From contig NC_039362.1 in assembly GCF_003573695.1 (NCBI RefSeq), positions 116,353,120-116,417,119 on the forward strand: 64,000 nt of DNA. Direction: 5' to 3'. Of the stretch, positions 1 through 11,037 are shown in pieces (position 1 is the first letter of the stretch; the number at the start of each line of letters is the position of its first letter). This DNA is from Papaver somniferum (Eukaryota > Streptophyta > Magnoliopsida > Ranunculales > Papaveraceae). Made by a program: the position numbers and the translations under genes. The notes beneath the pieces were generated by a model. It saw only the letters and a list, made by a program, of their open reading frames with translations. It was not told the origin of the DNA and searched no databases.

Positions 1-218
1 GGTTCGGGCTCTAATTTGAAGGATTATTGAGCAATATTTGACAAACATTGTGTTTTTCCTCTTACTGGATTTAACTTAAATCCATCCTTCTCTTGTGAAC
101 GGTCCATGAACGTCTGTGTCCTACTCCTGTGAGTTCATAGGGTTTCCTTAATAAGAAGTGTCTTGTCTTAATACATATATATCTTATACTGTATTAATCT
201 GTACCTAACAAAAATTAT

Positions 219-647
219 ATGGAGAACTCTGCAAAAGCTCAAGAAATTGTGCATCTTGATATGGAGGATGACACTCAAGGACGTGAGTCAATTCAAGAGC
301 TGGTTCTAAAGAAGATGCTTGCAAGAAAGGACCACAACTCCTGGATTGATGATTCTGTCAAGGATTTAACTCGTTTTCAGAACGATTCTAAGGTCGAGTT
401 TGCAAACCTTCAACTGCAAATAAACCATCTCTTAGATGGTCAGGCCAAAATCCTTGCAAATCAAAATATTCTGATACGGAATCGGAAGAAGGTCATCATG
501 GACTGTGTCAAAGCTAGGCAACTTTCTCGGGTTGTTGATCGAAAAGTGTGTGTTCTAACTAACGAACATGGAGTGTCTACGAAGGAAATCAGTGATACAT
601 TCTATGATGGATTCATTGAAAGGTATGAGGTTCTCAAAGAACTTTGA
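219..647 (+). CDS. Small ORF in 3' internal region of outer copia element, unknown function
   Basis: A 142-codon open frame that lies where the inner copia element carries its own second ORF (6934-7275). The downstream sequence of the two elements is clearly homologous: both run into gaagaataactag(a/g)gtttt/gg about 30-60 bases after the stop. The predicted protein is charged and helix-prone, with no recognisable domain. Its sequence is not obviously the same as the one in the inner element. It could be a structural accessory protein of a non-autonomous element or the remnant of a captured exon. The uninterrupted frame is its main support. Confidence 0.45.
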   Translation: MENSAKAQEIVHLDMEDDTQGRESIQELVLKKMLARKDHNSWIDDSVKDLTRFQNDSKVEFANLQLQINHLLDGQAKILANQNILIRNRKKVIMDCVKARQLSRVVDRKVCVLTNEHGVSTKEISDTFYDGFIERYEVLKEL

Positions 648-659
648 TTTTGTCTAGTA

Positions 660-1134
660 AATCTTCTCTTTATGTTTTTGAAGAATAACTAGGGTTTGGA
701 ATAGCCATTATTGTGAGTATACATAGCTATGTCCAACGAGTTTCATCTTCAATATTTTAGATTTATTTATTTAAATTCTAAGTTATTTGGAAGATGATTT
801 TTGCAATTTTAATCTTTATGATTTGGTATATTGCAAATTGTTATGGGATATGTTGTTTACATCCGTGAACCTGTGACTGTCCCATACTTGTTCAAATGTT
901 ATCTCTATTATGTCGATATGAATGTATTGATAGAAGATAGAGTGAACTTTAGACATTACAAAAGTTAAAGCCTTTTATGTCATGTTTTTGATAAAAAGAA
1001 AGGATAAAACTTTTGTTTACAAGGATTGAGTCTATTATATGTCATTGTGCAAATAGTGATGGAAAATAGAATGAATCCTTGTTTATTCCGTAGTATTGGT
1101 CGATCTTCGATCCAAATTTTTGTGCATATACTGT
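660..1134 (+). other. Non-coding 3' internal region of outer copia element
   Basis: Non-coding, T-rich. It is homologous to 7320-7740 of the inner copia element (shared run acatagctat and the later stretch aatagtgatggaaaatagaa). No gene is seen. Confidence 0.6.
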
Positions 1135-1311
1135 GTTGCTCCATAAGGTTTCTTGTGTTTGAGCATAAACGATTGAGTTGATCATTCTCTTATGATTAAC
1201 TTAGTTGTTGCTCCATAAGGTTCCTTATGTTTGAGCATGAACAACTAAATTGATCATTCTCTTTTGGTTATTATAGTTGTCGCTCCATAAGTTCTCTTAT
1301 GTCGAGCATGA
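1135..1311 (+). repeat. 72-bp tandem repeat in copia 3' internal region, interrupted
   Basis: Three successive starts of g(t/c)(t/c)gctccataag at 1135, 1207 and 1279 give a period of 72 bp. Each unit ends with a gagcat...ttgatcattctctt-type stretch. The array is cut by the gypsy insertion at 1312 and continues, degenerate, at 24242-24420. Confidence 0.8.
1307..1311. repeat. Target-site duplication CATGA, left copy (gypsy element)
   Basis: CATGA directly precedes the gypsy LTR start TGATAAGTGC and recurs directly after the LTR end at 24237-24241. A 5-bp duplication is normal for LTR elements. Confidence 0.9.
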
Positions 1312-2578
1312 TGATAAGTGCATAATTCATATGATTTTAGTGTCCATTCCATACTTGCTTTAGCTATTATTCTTGCATATTTTCGTATTATTACTTTGAT
1401 TTTCTCTTAATTGTCTCTATTAGGTGAATCATCCAAAAAGGATCTATAAAGTGCTGAAAAGATCTACGAAGAGAAGTATTCCAAGAATCCAAGTGCCCAA
1501 GTCCAAGAGAAGTGGAAGAAATGCGACGAAAAAGGAGCAAAACGCTCAAAATCAAGAGACAGGCCAAAGACTGATCTTAACTCATTCAAATTAAGGATTT
1601 CTCATCCTCATCTTGAAGAGAATTGAAAGATAAAAATAATGCAAAAATAATGAGGTCATTCCGAGTTCGGATGAAGAAGTTGAGACCAAACCAGTTTTTA
1701 TCAAATACCGAAGACAGTGAAGTCCGCGAACTGGGTTCGCAGACTTAATTCCGAAAATTTATGCTTGAATTTGAAGTTTGCGGACTGGGTTCACAAACTT
1801 ATGTAGTAGGAAACGTGTATTTACACTTTGGAAGACCTAAGGGCACGTTTGGAGTCGTTAGGTCATTTTTTGGGTCGGGTTCCTAAACCAAACTAAATAC
1901 GTGAAGGCCAAGCAATGTAAACCTATAAAAAGGTATCAGGATAATCAATCGAGGGATCATGTTTGCTTCTACTTTAGTTCTAGTGTTTAGAAACATGAAA
2001 GATTTTCTTTTTCTTCTTGTTATGAACTCCATGAACATGAGCTAGAATTCTTTTATTGGTTAAAGATGTAGTTGGATTTTGCAACCAAGCTATTTGATTT
2101 ATAAATTAGTTTTCTCTCAAAATCATCGTTCACTTTCTACGGTTTATAATAATTGCATGATTGATGTATTGCAATATGATTGAATGTTTGTTTGGTTGAG
2201 TCTAGAATTGATTGAACATACATCCATATCTATAGCTATTTTAGGGTTTATCATCGAGCGATAACCTTGAATACGAGTAGCATGATATGATTACGGTTTG
2301 TAGTGATACACTCTTGTAATCATATGTAGAAATTGACCTTTGTACGAATTGTCACGCGCAATGTATGACAATTGCATTGATTAGCCTATTTCTGAAACTT
2401 AATGCTCCTAGGAATTGAACTTAATTAGCGCAAGGCGTTAGGTTATTCTTAAGGTAGAATTCACATACGCAACTCTAATGTGTGTTTTGATGAACATAGG
2501 AAATTAATGGAATATCTTGCTCTCTTGATACTCTAGGCTTTTGATGATAGCGAGATTAAATACGAATTCTATTCATAC
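1312..2578 (+). mobile_element. Gypsy 5' LTR, first part
   Basis: It aligns with 22692-23970 of the 3' LTR from TGATAAGTGC to gaattctattcatac. It is split after CATAC (2574-2578) by the inner copia element and resumes at 9746. The two parts add up to about 1531 bp, against 1545 bp for the 3' LTR. Confidence 0.9.
1923..1932 (+). promoter_or_regulatory. Probable TATA box of gypsy LTR
   Basis: cctataaaaagg in the LTR, also present at 19283-19292 and at about 23316. It is absent from the four chimeric LTRs of the array because it lies in the replaced segment. Confidence 0.6.
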
Positions 2579-4997
2579 TGTTAGAGCAGAGCTCGGTCGA
2601 CCTCGCATGCGTTGCTATATCAAGCATGTTTGTCAATGTTAGTGATCAAAACTATGAGTCTTGATTTCTAGTCTATTATAGCTAAGTCTCGGACTAGGAT
2701 AGAAAAGTATAGTTGAGCTCAAGGACTTCATGGCGATTCATCATACAACGACGAAGATCTACTCAGGGAACCGTGGAACTTCATCAACAACAAGGTATGC
2801 GGATACTTGAACTTATCTATCACTCATAAGTCTATCTATTATATCTCCTACTTCTTATGAGACAAAAAGTCGTATTCTATATAGACTGGATCATACACAT
2901 TTGACATTTCGATCTGAGTATTCACTACTTATCTTTTTCTCGAAATCGTGTGTTGTAAAGCGTTTCGCTTTGATCAAGTTTATCTTCACCTAGTGACGAA
3001 AGTCATGAAAAGTTTCAATTACTTTGAGAATTGCTCTGACGTGAAACGGTCTGTGAATAACGGCTATATAACGTCCTCTGAGAATGTCTTAATGATTGGA
3101 ATAAGAGTTTAGATCACATAACCATGTATTCCTTAATCGAAGTTTTCGAACCTTGTTGATTGAGAGAAATCGGAGGAATTGGCTTTGCCAAGTCCGCGAA
3201 CTCAGTTTACGAACTCAGTCCGCGAACTGACGGAAGTTCTCTTGCCGAGAATTTCTGCTGGGATTTTCCAAAAAACTCGTTTGCATGTTTAGTCCGCGAA
3301 CCTAGTCCGCGAACTGGCGAAAGTCTATTTACCGAGATTTTCTGTTGAGTTTGTAAAACTTTGCCGGTTGCCTTAAGTCCGCGAACTTGTTTGTGAACTT
3401 AAGTGGTTATGATCTAAAGATGTGCTCTGAACATGAAACTTAAATTACTAAGGAATGCTTTATGCAAATCGTGGCTATAAAGTTCATGAGCCGATTCAAT
3501 CGAATCGAATCATCTTTGTTTCAATTGGGTCTTGTGTAGTTACATAAGATCTCATAGCAATTGAACAACTCTCTAACTAGTTCATTTGAGTCAATTGAAC
3601 TAGTTATGATGAAGAAGAACTAGGTTAATATGAATTGCTCATATGGTTAACCTTTTGGGTTACTATGTTGAACCAACATACACGTACACGTTTGGGCATG
3701 GTTTTCACAAACCCAGTAAACGTCTACCCAAGTGTGTGTGACAAGATAAGTTTTCGATCTAAAGGTTGAGAAATATTAGCTTGAATCTAAATTAGGTTTT
3801 CATCTAACGATGAATATGGATTGCTTTGTAACTAAGGCAAAACCCTGATTTGAAAGCTATATAAAGGAGACATCTAGCATTGTGCAAAACTAATCCCCAC
3901 ACGTCTGTGTGATACTAGTGCGATCTCTAGAGTCAATTCTCCTTTAACCTTTGGTTTTTTTTTCTAAAACCAGGTTAACGACTTAAAGACTTCATTGGGA
4001 TTGTGAAGACAGACCGATACTACTTTTATCGTAGTTGTGTGATCTGATCTTGCATCTTCTATCGTACGAGTACAATCTATTGATTGGCTTGAGATCGTGA
4101 GAGTTCTCCGATAGGCAAGATAAAGAAGTCACAAACATATTCGTCTCACTGTTTGTGATTCCTCGACAAACCGCTTGTGTAGTCAAGAAGGATTGTTGAG
4201 AGGTGATTGATTAATCTAGGCTGTTCTTCGGGAATATATGACCGGATTATCAATTGGTTCCTGTTCACCTTGATTTTATATCTTAAGACGGAACAAAACC
4301 TAGGGTTTTTCTGTGGGAGAAAAATTTATCCTTTGATAGACTTTTCTGTGTGAGACAGATTTGTTTATTATCAAGTCTGCGATTTTGGGTTGCAGCAACT
4401 CTTAGTTGTGGGTGAGATCAGCTAAGGGAATCAAGTGCGCAGTATCCTGCTGGGATCAGAGGCGTAGGAGTACAACTGTACCTTGGATCGGTGGGAGACT
4501 GATTGGGGTTCAACTATAGTCCAGTCCGAAGTTAGCCTGGAGTAGGCTAGTGTATGTAGCGGATTAATACAGTGTGTATTCAATCTGGACTAGGTCCCGG
4601 GGTTTTTCTGCATTTGCGGTTTCCTCGTTAACAAAACTTCTGGTGTCTGTGTTATTTCTTTTCCGCATTATATTTTTTATATAATTGAAATAATACAGGT
4701 TGTGTGTTAAAGATCATCAATTGGAAATCCAAGCTTTGGTTGTTGATTGATATTGATTGATCCTTGGACATTGGACTTTGGTACCGTCCAAGTTATCTCT
4801 CTTTGATAAAGACTCACAGATTTCCATTTGCTTGCGTAAAGATCAAATCGAGAGATTGAGATATAAACTCTTTGGTATACCTTTTTATTGATTGAGTCTA
4901 ACTATCTAGTTGATTCTCATAAAAAGTATATTGGAGTTTGTCATACAGATTGCTAAGCGAAATAATGGGTGGTGTTGTTAGACCCCTGTTTTTTTAA
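2579..4997 (+). mobile_element. Left LTR of inner copia element
   Basis: About 2.42 kb, against 2497 bp for the LTRs at 25159 and 28899. It starts TGTTAGAGCA. The end is degenerate (gacccctgtttttttaa) just before the primer site. It contains three clusters of tccgcgaac motifs at 3190-3402 and a TATA box at 3858. Confidence 0.85.
3858..3866 (+). promoter_or_regulatory. TATA box of copia LTR
   Basis: tatataaag about 40 bp before the conserved caaaactaatccccacac stretch. The same arrangement occurs in the LTRs at 25159 (ctatataaac), 28899 (minus strand) and 50638. Transcription would start around 3890. Confidence 0.6.
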
Positions 4998-4998
4998 T

Positions 4999-5013
4999 TG
5001 GTATCAGAGCAGG
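4999..5013 (+). other. Primer binding site, initiator tRNA-Met type
   Basis: TGGTATCAGAGCAGG directly after the left LTR. This is the standard Ty1-copia primer site. Confidence 0.9.
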
Positions 5014-5136
5014 AAAACACGTTTAAGACCTAACAAGTCCATGTTTGTAACGATCTGACTCTATGGACAGAGGTGTTATCTCTATAACGTACCACCAGTC
5101 TTCGATGGCTCTAATTACTTATGGTGGAAAATTTAT

Positions 5137-6135
5137 ATGCGATCTTTTCTTCAATCGCGTGATTTTCAATCATGGGTATATGTGGTTAATGGCTATGATG
5201 CTCCCGTTGTGGCAGTTGGTGATGTAAACGTTCCCAAACCTATTGGTGAATACACCGTTGTTGAGATAACTGTTGCAAAGCAAAATTCCGACGGTTTGAA
5301 TGCTATCATACATGCCATTACCCCAAATCTTCAGCATCATGTGACAAACTGCACTAGATCTAAAGATGCTTGGGATATCTTAGAAACCGTATTTGAAGGC
5401 AACTCCAGTGAAAAGGATGCTAGGCTTCAAAACCTTAATTCTGATTGGGAGAACCTTCGTATGGCAGATGAAGAAACATTTGATGAGTTTAATCACAAAG
5501 TGTCTGAAATTTTTAATGCATCTTTTGCATTGGGTAAGACTATTCCTGAAAAGGACGTTGTGATGAGAATTCACAGATCGCTGCCATCTAGATACGAGTC
5601 TAAGAAGCATGCCATCGTTGAGGGGAATAACCTCGACAATCTTTCCAGAAACACCTTGGTTGGAAAGCTTAAGATATTTGACCATGAGCATACATCCAAA
5701 GTCGGTAAGGATGTTGCCTTTAAAGCACAAAAGAACACTAAATTACTTGTCAAAGGTAAGAGTGTTCATGTCTCTGAGGATGATCAGTCTGAGGATGATT
5801 TTTCGGATGAAGATCTTGACAAATCAGTCTCTTTGATCACAAGACAGTTTAGGGATCTTCTTTTGAAGAGAAGTAAACGGTTTTCAAGAGACAAACCTAA
5901 GTCATCAGAAAAACCTCACGGTCGCGTACCTCCTAAAAACAGGGATGTTGATGAGGCTGATGACGAGGACATGCCTCAGTGCTTTAAGTGTAAGGGTTTT
6001 GGCCATTTTGCTAACGAATTCCAAAATCGTAGAAAATACACTGGGAACAAAGGTCTAGCTGTAACACTTGATGAAATGTCTGAAACCTATGATTCCGATG
6101 AAGATAGGAAATCAAGTGTAGGGCTTCTTTGTTAA
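5137..6135 (+). CDS. gag: Copia Gag polyprotein, UBN2-type with defective zinc knuckle
   Basis: Gag forms the cytoplasmic particle that packages the element RNA. The open frame extends upstream without a stop to about 5077 and includes the usual N-terminal PPVFDGSNYLWW motif, so methionine 5137 is probably not the true start. An ATG at 5064 is the likely original start but is one base out of frame. The UBN2 region covers about residues 20-180 (TRSKDAWDILE, IHRSLPSRYE). A very acidic stretch follows (residues 205-225), then a CCHC knuckle near residue 283 reading CFKCKGFGHFANEF, in which the last cysteine is replaced by phenylalanine. The frame ends without protease or integrase. It is a decayed or nucleic-acid-binding-deficient Gag. 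Confidence 0.85.
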   Translation: MRSFLQSRDFQSWVYVVNGYDAPVVAVGDVNVPKPIGEYTVVEITVAKQNSDGLNAIIHAITPNLQHHVTNCTRSKDAWDILETVFEGNSSEKDARLQNLNSDWENLRMADEETFDEFNHKVSEIFNASFALGKTIPEKDVVMRIHRSLPSRYESKKHAIVEGNNLDNLSRNTLVGKLKIFDHEHTSKVGKDVAFKAQKNTKLLVKGKSVHVSEDDQSEDDFSDEDLDKSVSLITRQFRDLLLKRSKRFSRDKPKSSEKPHGRVPPKNRDVDEADDEDMPQCFKCKGFGHFANEFQNRRKYTGNKGLAVTLDEMSETYDSDEDRKSSVGLLC

Positions 6136-6567
6136 AACATCGATTTTGATACTTGTAGCAATACATATATCAACCTCAATGGGTTCGGAGAAGAGGGAAA
6201 CCCAATCAAGCTGGAAGATTCACTGAATCCGATAACTGGAAACCCTATCAGTGATGTTTCAGGATCAACCGTATGTCTAGCTGCTTGCACATCTCAGATG
6301 CCTGAATACTATCCAAGATTGACGTGCTCGTTTTGTTCGATGAAGGGACACGAACTATCAAGGTGTTACAAATACAAGCACCAAATAAGGCACGCCAGCA
6401 AAATTCAACGAAGAGCAGATCGATTAGCAAGGAAGCTGAAACTTGCTCAGAAGACCGTCGAGGTATGTAGGATCTTATCTTCGTCTAATAAGTTGGTTTC
6501 CAAGGATACAATAAGACCATTTGAAAAGAAAATATGGTCAAATCGTTTTGATAGACAGAGATCATAG
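6136..6567 (+). pseudogene. Gag-distal fragment with second CxxC-H-C finger
   Basis: Directly after the gag stop the same frame continues in sense (NIDFDTCSNTYINLNGFG...) and contains a second finger, CSFCSMKGHELSRC, near 6325-6366, followed by a basic helix. Copia Gag usually has one knuckle, so this may be the end of a longer original Gag or an added nucleic-acid-binding module. No ribosome-shift signal was identified. Confidence 0.5.
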
Positions 6568-6933
6568 GATTCCTCCCATGAGGAAAAAGATGGACAAATC
6601 ATTGTTCATCTCAACACAACTTGATTGTGTTGTTGGGAAAATCTTGTCTCACGTGCCTGTTCGAAAAGAGACAAGATTGAGTGCTGATCCAGGCTTCAGA
6701 AAAGTTTTTCCTTCTTTTCTTAAATTTGTTATTTTTGTATATCAAATAAAAGAAAGGGTTATTATCGACAACTCTACTCTTTATAGGGTTTTAGAGTTGG
6801 GCGTATACGAACCTGTCAATAGGTTTCAAACCCTACATTCCTTTTTCCTTTTGACATCCTTTATAAGACTGCTTGTTGAGTTAAGTGATTCCATCACACA
6901 AATCCAGTTGTTCATAACTGTTCTCAAAGCACT
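6568..6933 (+). other. No recognisable gene, copia internal region
   Basis: Open in places (6521-6964) but without recognisable protein features. It continues the internal region between the finger fragment and the small ORF. Confidence 0.4.
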
Positions 6934-7275
6934 ATGTCGTCAGATGGAAAGGATGTCAACATGATTGTTAAGTCTTCAATCAAGGAAAAATAGAAATCTC
7001 TTGTTTGTAAGTCCCTGAAAAGAAAAAGAAGTAATACAAGAAAACCCAGGGATGTTCCTTCTAACTCTCAGAAGTTTTACGATGTTCTTGATGAGTTAAA
7101 GGAAATAAGAAGGGATATTTATGAAATAAAGACGTTTGTGTCTAAATCTTTGGAAATTCAGAGGACCCTAATTCGACCTCTTCAGCCAAGACAGTTCGTG
7201 GGTATTGACACTTATCTCCGTGAACCTTATGTCCCGATGGTTGTCGATAACAAGGAGTTCTGGAATGATAAATAA
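6934..7275 (+). pseudogene. Small coiled-coil-like ORF with one in-frame stop
   Basis: A frame from ATG 6934 to TAA 7275 is open except for one TAG near 6991. The product is lysine-rich at the start, then helix-prone (KFYDVLDELKEIRRDIYEIK), suggesting a short coiled coil. It lies at the same place as the 219-647 ORF in the outer element but is not the same protein. Function unknown. Confidence 0.45.
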
Positions 7276-8640
7276 TTTCTCATAGGAATTGTTGCCTAGT
7301 ATGTCTTCTTTTTGGATTAGTTGGAAGAATAACTAGAGTTTTGAATAGCGACGATTGTGACTACACATAGCTATTTTTGTTTTCATCTTCTTATGTTTAT
7401 TTTTTAGGTTTATTGGTTTTTAAATTCTAAAAATATTTAATCTGTTTTGAAGTATTGCAATATTTTTATGGGATATGTATTGTTTGCGTCTGTGAACTTG
7501 AAGGTCCCATATCGTGTCAAAAGTAAAGTCGTTCATAAATTGGTATTCGTATTGATGAAAGGACGAATGGACTTTTGACAAATACAAAATTGATGCCTAT
7601 GCAGTCATTTATTTGATGGAAAATAGGATGAAATCTTTTGTTTGACAAGGATAAAGTCTATCATGTCGTTATGCAAATAGTGATGGAAAATAGAATAGAT
7701 CCTTGTATGTTATCCACGGTATTGATCTTCATTGATCCATTTTGTTATGTTTTACCGTGAAGGATCCATTGTGTATCTTATGTTGAGAACCTTACAACTA
7801 TGTCGATTAATATTGGCCTTGTTGGTTGTTCAATGAGATGTTATATGTTGAGCATTCTTGAACTAAATTAATCATATTGATTGGTTATTTAGTTATTTGC
7901 TCCGAAAGTCTTCTTTTGTCGAGCAAAATCTTTTGACAATTAAATTGATTGCTTCGGTGATTAGTTTGGTTGTGTATTCCAATTATATTAATTATAGGTT
8001 CTCTTGTAATTAATCTAGTTGAGTTTTTCATATATTCCACAAGTTCTTGTGTTGAGTATATGAACGGCTATACTAATCATGTTCTATTGGTTAATGTAGT
8101 CGTATATTCAGTAAGGTTTTCCTTATGTTGAGTATTTAAACGATTAAGGTAGTCATCTCCGTGTGGTTATCTTAGTCGTAGCTCCGTGAGTTTTCTTATG
8201 TTGAGCACAATCAATTAAATTGGTCACTTTTGTGGTTTGATTTAGTTGCGTATTCCGATTAAATTAATCATGGGTTTACTTGTGATTAATTTGGTTGAGC
8301 TTTGGATATAGAAAATCATTTCCATGGTTTTTGGTGCCCAATTAAAAAATCATTCTTTTCTTTCGAAATTAAGGTCGCTCTTGTTGTTCTTTCGGGAATG
8401 ACATCAAATGGGGGAGAGTTCTTTTGAACTTGTGCTTAATGGTAATATCTTGCGGGGTGTGCGGCTGTGGAATTTTATAGGGGTTATCTTGTATCTTAAA
8501 ACTCCTTGATGAATGCATTTAGCTTCGGCTTTATGATTGCATCTAAATTAAGTTGGTATGTATTTTTGTTTTAGTCTATGAAATGTCTATTGTGGAAATT
8601 TCATTATGATCCCGTTCTTTTACCTTTGCCAATTTTATTG
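7276..8640 (+). repeat. Copia 3' non-coding region with degenerate about 72-bp tandem repeats
   Basis: From about 7780 to 8310 the sequence repeats a theme of attccg/attcc...gttcttatgttgag...aattaattgatc at roughly 70-80-bp spacing. It is homologous to 1135-1311 and 24242-24420. No gene is seen. Confidence 0.6.
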
Positions 8641-9059
8641 ACAAAAAGGGGGAGAAATAATGTAGTTCACACTACAAATACATATGGTTTTCGGATCATT
8701 GTGTAAGGGGGAGTGGTTTCCATGATCGAGATGGAGTATTGACTAAGGGGGAGTGATACATATCACCATAGTATTGTTTTTAAAGTCGTGATGCAATTGG
8801 ACTTTGATGCTACATAATGATACTATGACACTGTATAATAATGATCGAGAATCTCGATTTCTCTCATTGTTATAGCTACGGATCTTCAACAACGGTGGTG
8901 TTAAACTTACAACCTTTGGGATCATTGGAGTACTTGGAAGGACGAAGATTTCAAGGAACGTTGAAGATTAGACTATGGAATATGAGCCACTAAAGTTTAT
9001 CTTTTTTGTATTCCATATGTATTAATAGTTTTGTCACTAAAATTGACAAAGGGGGAGAT
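8641..9059 (+). promoter_or_regulatory. Cluster of polypurine tracts before right LTR
   Basis: AAGGGGGAG-type tracts occur at about 8646, 8706, 8746 and 9048, the last directly abutting the LTR. The last is the expected plus-strand primer. The same four are present in the outer element at about 24732, 24795, 24833 and 25148. Confidence 0.7.
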
Positions 9060-9740
9060 TGTTAGAGCATATCTCGGTCGGCATCGCATGCGTTGATATA
9101 TCAAGCATGTTTGTCAATGTTAGTGATCAAAACTATGAGTCTTGATTTCTAGTCTATTATAGCTAAGTCTCGGATTATGATAGAAAAGTGTAGTTGAGCT
9201 CAAGGACTTCATGGCGATTCATCATACAACGACGAAGATCTACTCAAGGAACCGTGGAACTTCATCAACAAAAAGGTATGTGGAGACTTGAACATATCTA
9301 TCACTCAAAAGTATATCTATTCTATCTCCTACTTCTTATGAGACAAAAAGTCGTATGCTATATAGACTGGATCATACACATTTGACATTTCGAGCTGAGT
9401 ATTCACTACTTATCTTTTTCTCGAAATCGTGTGTTGGTAAAGCGTTTCGCTTTGATCAAGTTTATCTTCACCTAGTGACGAAAGTCATGAAAAGTTTCAA
9501 TTACTTTGAGAATTGCTCTGTCGTGAAACGGTCAGTGAATAACGTCTATATAACGTCTGTCTAGTTGATTCTCATAAAGTCTATATAACGTCTAACTGTC
9601 TAGTTGAGATATAAAATCTTTGGTATATCTTTTTATTAATTGAGTCTAACTGTCTAGTTGATTCTCATAAAAAGTATATTGGAGTTTGTCCATACAGATT
9701 GCTAAGAGAAATATTGGGTGGTGTTGTTAACGTTTTTTCA
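9060..9740 (+). mobile_element. Right LTR of inner copia element, internally deleted
   Basis: It begins TGTTAGAGCA and follows the left LTR to about 9560. It then jumps to the last about 135 bp of the LTR, losing about 1.8 kb. At the junction, 9546-9625, short pieces of flanking LTR are repeated (gtctatataacgtct twice, ctgtctagttgattctcat twice). Confidence 0.85.
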
Positions 9741-9745
9741 CATAC

Positions 9746-10009
9746 ATTCAAAAACTTGTTTACAATTGAAGATGAAACCTTTATCCAATATTTTCCCATC
9801 CTTGATTTGCGTGCTTTATTGTTTTGTTTGCTTTTATTTTACTTTTAGTTTATAAAAATCAGAAAATCCCCCTTGTTACTTTTAGGAAACCAAAACATAT
9901 TGACAACCTAAGTCCTCTCTGTGGGAACGATCCTTTCTTGCCCTTGCTTCATTATATATTTTGAGTAGTAAGAAAGTGTAATTATTTTTGACGCCTACGA
10001 CAGCGATCA
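9746..10009 (+). mobile_element. Gypsy 5' LTR, second part
   Basis: It resumes at attcaaaaacttg and ends cctacgacagcgatca, as in the 3' LTR (23972-24236). Confidence 0.9.
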
Positions 10010-10014
10010 AATTT

Positions 10015-10031
10015 TGGCACCGTTGCCGGGG
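10015..10031 (+). other. tRNA-Asp-type primer binding site (unit 1)
   Basis: TGGCACCGTTGCCGGGG, six bases after the LTR end. Equivalent sites are at 11920, 13826, 15731 and 17638. Units 1-3 have GGCACC; units 4-5 have GGCGCC, the perfect complement of plant tRNA-Asp. Confidence 0.85.
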
Positions 10032-10136
10032 AGGCAGCGGTTGTCATTTGTTTTTGCAGTTTTATGTTTCTTTAAAGTGATTTGGTGGGATCCTGATACT
10101 GCCATGGATGTTGTAGCAAGGTAATCATTGGTTGAG

Positions 10137-10146
10137 TATATAAAAG
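10137..10146 (+). promoter_or_regulatory. TATA-like box inside the repeated internal domain
   Basis: gagtatataaaagcccc, repeated in all five units and, altered, at about 21799. It could act as a promoter within each unit. Inference only. Confidence 0.4.
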
Positions 10147-11037
10147 CCCCATAAAACAATTGTCTTACACTCTTAAAGAGTAAAGAGTGAGGCGAAAAAA
10201 AAAGAAAAAAAAAAAATATTTAAATAAGGCTCCTCTTTTTTTATCGAATTACTAATAAATGATAGGTCCGGAATTTCGGACTGATCATAGTCGATGAAAA
10301 CAAAAACCATATCATCATTATATAGCAAGTCAAAAAGACTATTGATGAGGTTCTTGATACTTTGATAGCAGTATGTGTGAAACGTTATCCTTGTCTCCGT
10401 CGCCTAAGCAAGCGTGGAGTGCAGGATCCAAGGAAACTATCATGTACTTGTTGAAAAGGAACATGCGCTTAGAGTATCTAATCATGTGGTCGAGTTAAAT
10501 TGGTGCTTCTCTCAACTAGTGCGTTATAAATATATATCCTTTGACGACATTCATACAAGTATTGTGGGTAACATCTTTCACTTAAATAAACAATTGCACA
10601 CTTCACTTTTCCATTTCCATTCTCTTATCTATCCATGTGATTTCAGTATGCGAGTGTTGTGATAAACGTTGCAACAAGTAAAATGACTATCTTACTGGAG
10701 TTTTGCAATCAGGTTGAATGACACACTAATTAATTACTTATGTGTGATGATTGGAATGTATGGAGCTAAAGAACTTATGCAAGCTAAATATTTGGATTTT
10801 TGCTTTGTTTCTATCCTTAGAAGTTCTTCCAAGGCGAGAAATTGGAGTAGGTTTTGTGGGTATACCTCTTGTAAACCCTCACGAGACTATAACTCTTCCA
10901 CTAGGGACACCTAGGGGTTTAAAGGCCTGTTATTCATGCTAAGAGTAACCGTATCCTCACGACATGGAGTTGTTGTATTTAGGATTAGTTTTATTTAGTT
11001 TTCTCGAGGACTAGAAAAAGCTAAGTGTTGGGAAATT

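Larger units (their letters stand above)
2579..9740 (+). mobile_element. Inner Ty1-copia element, non-autonomous (gag only)
   Basis: It starts TGTTAGAGCA, ends ttttttca, and is flanked by CATAC at 2574-2578 and 9741-9745. The undisturbed gypsy LTR reads attctattcatacattcaa at this site (23960s), which proves the insertion. The order is left LTR 2579-4997, primer site 4999, gag 5137-6135, a second zinc-finger fragment, a small ORF, a long non-coding 3' region with 72-bp repeats and polypurine tracts, then an internally deleted right LTR 9060-9740. No protease, integrase, RT or RNase H is visible, so mobility would have depended on a related autonomous copy. Confidence 0.9.
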
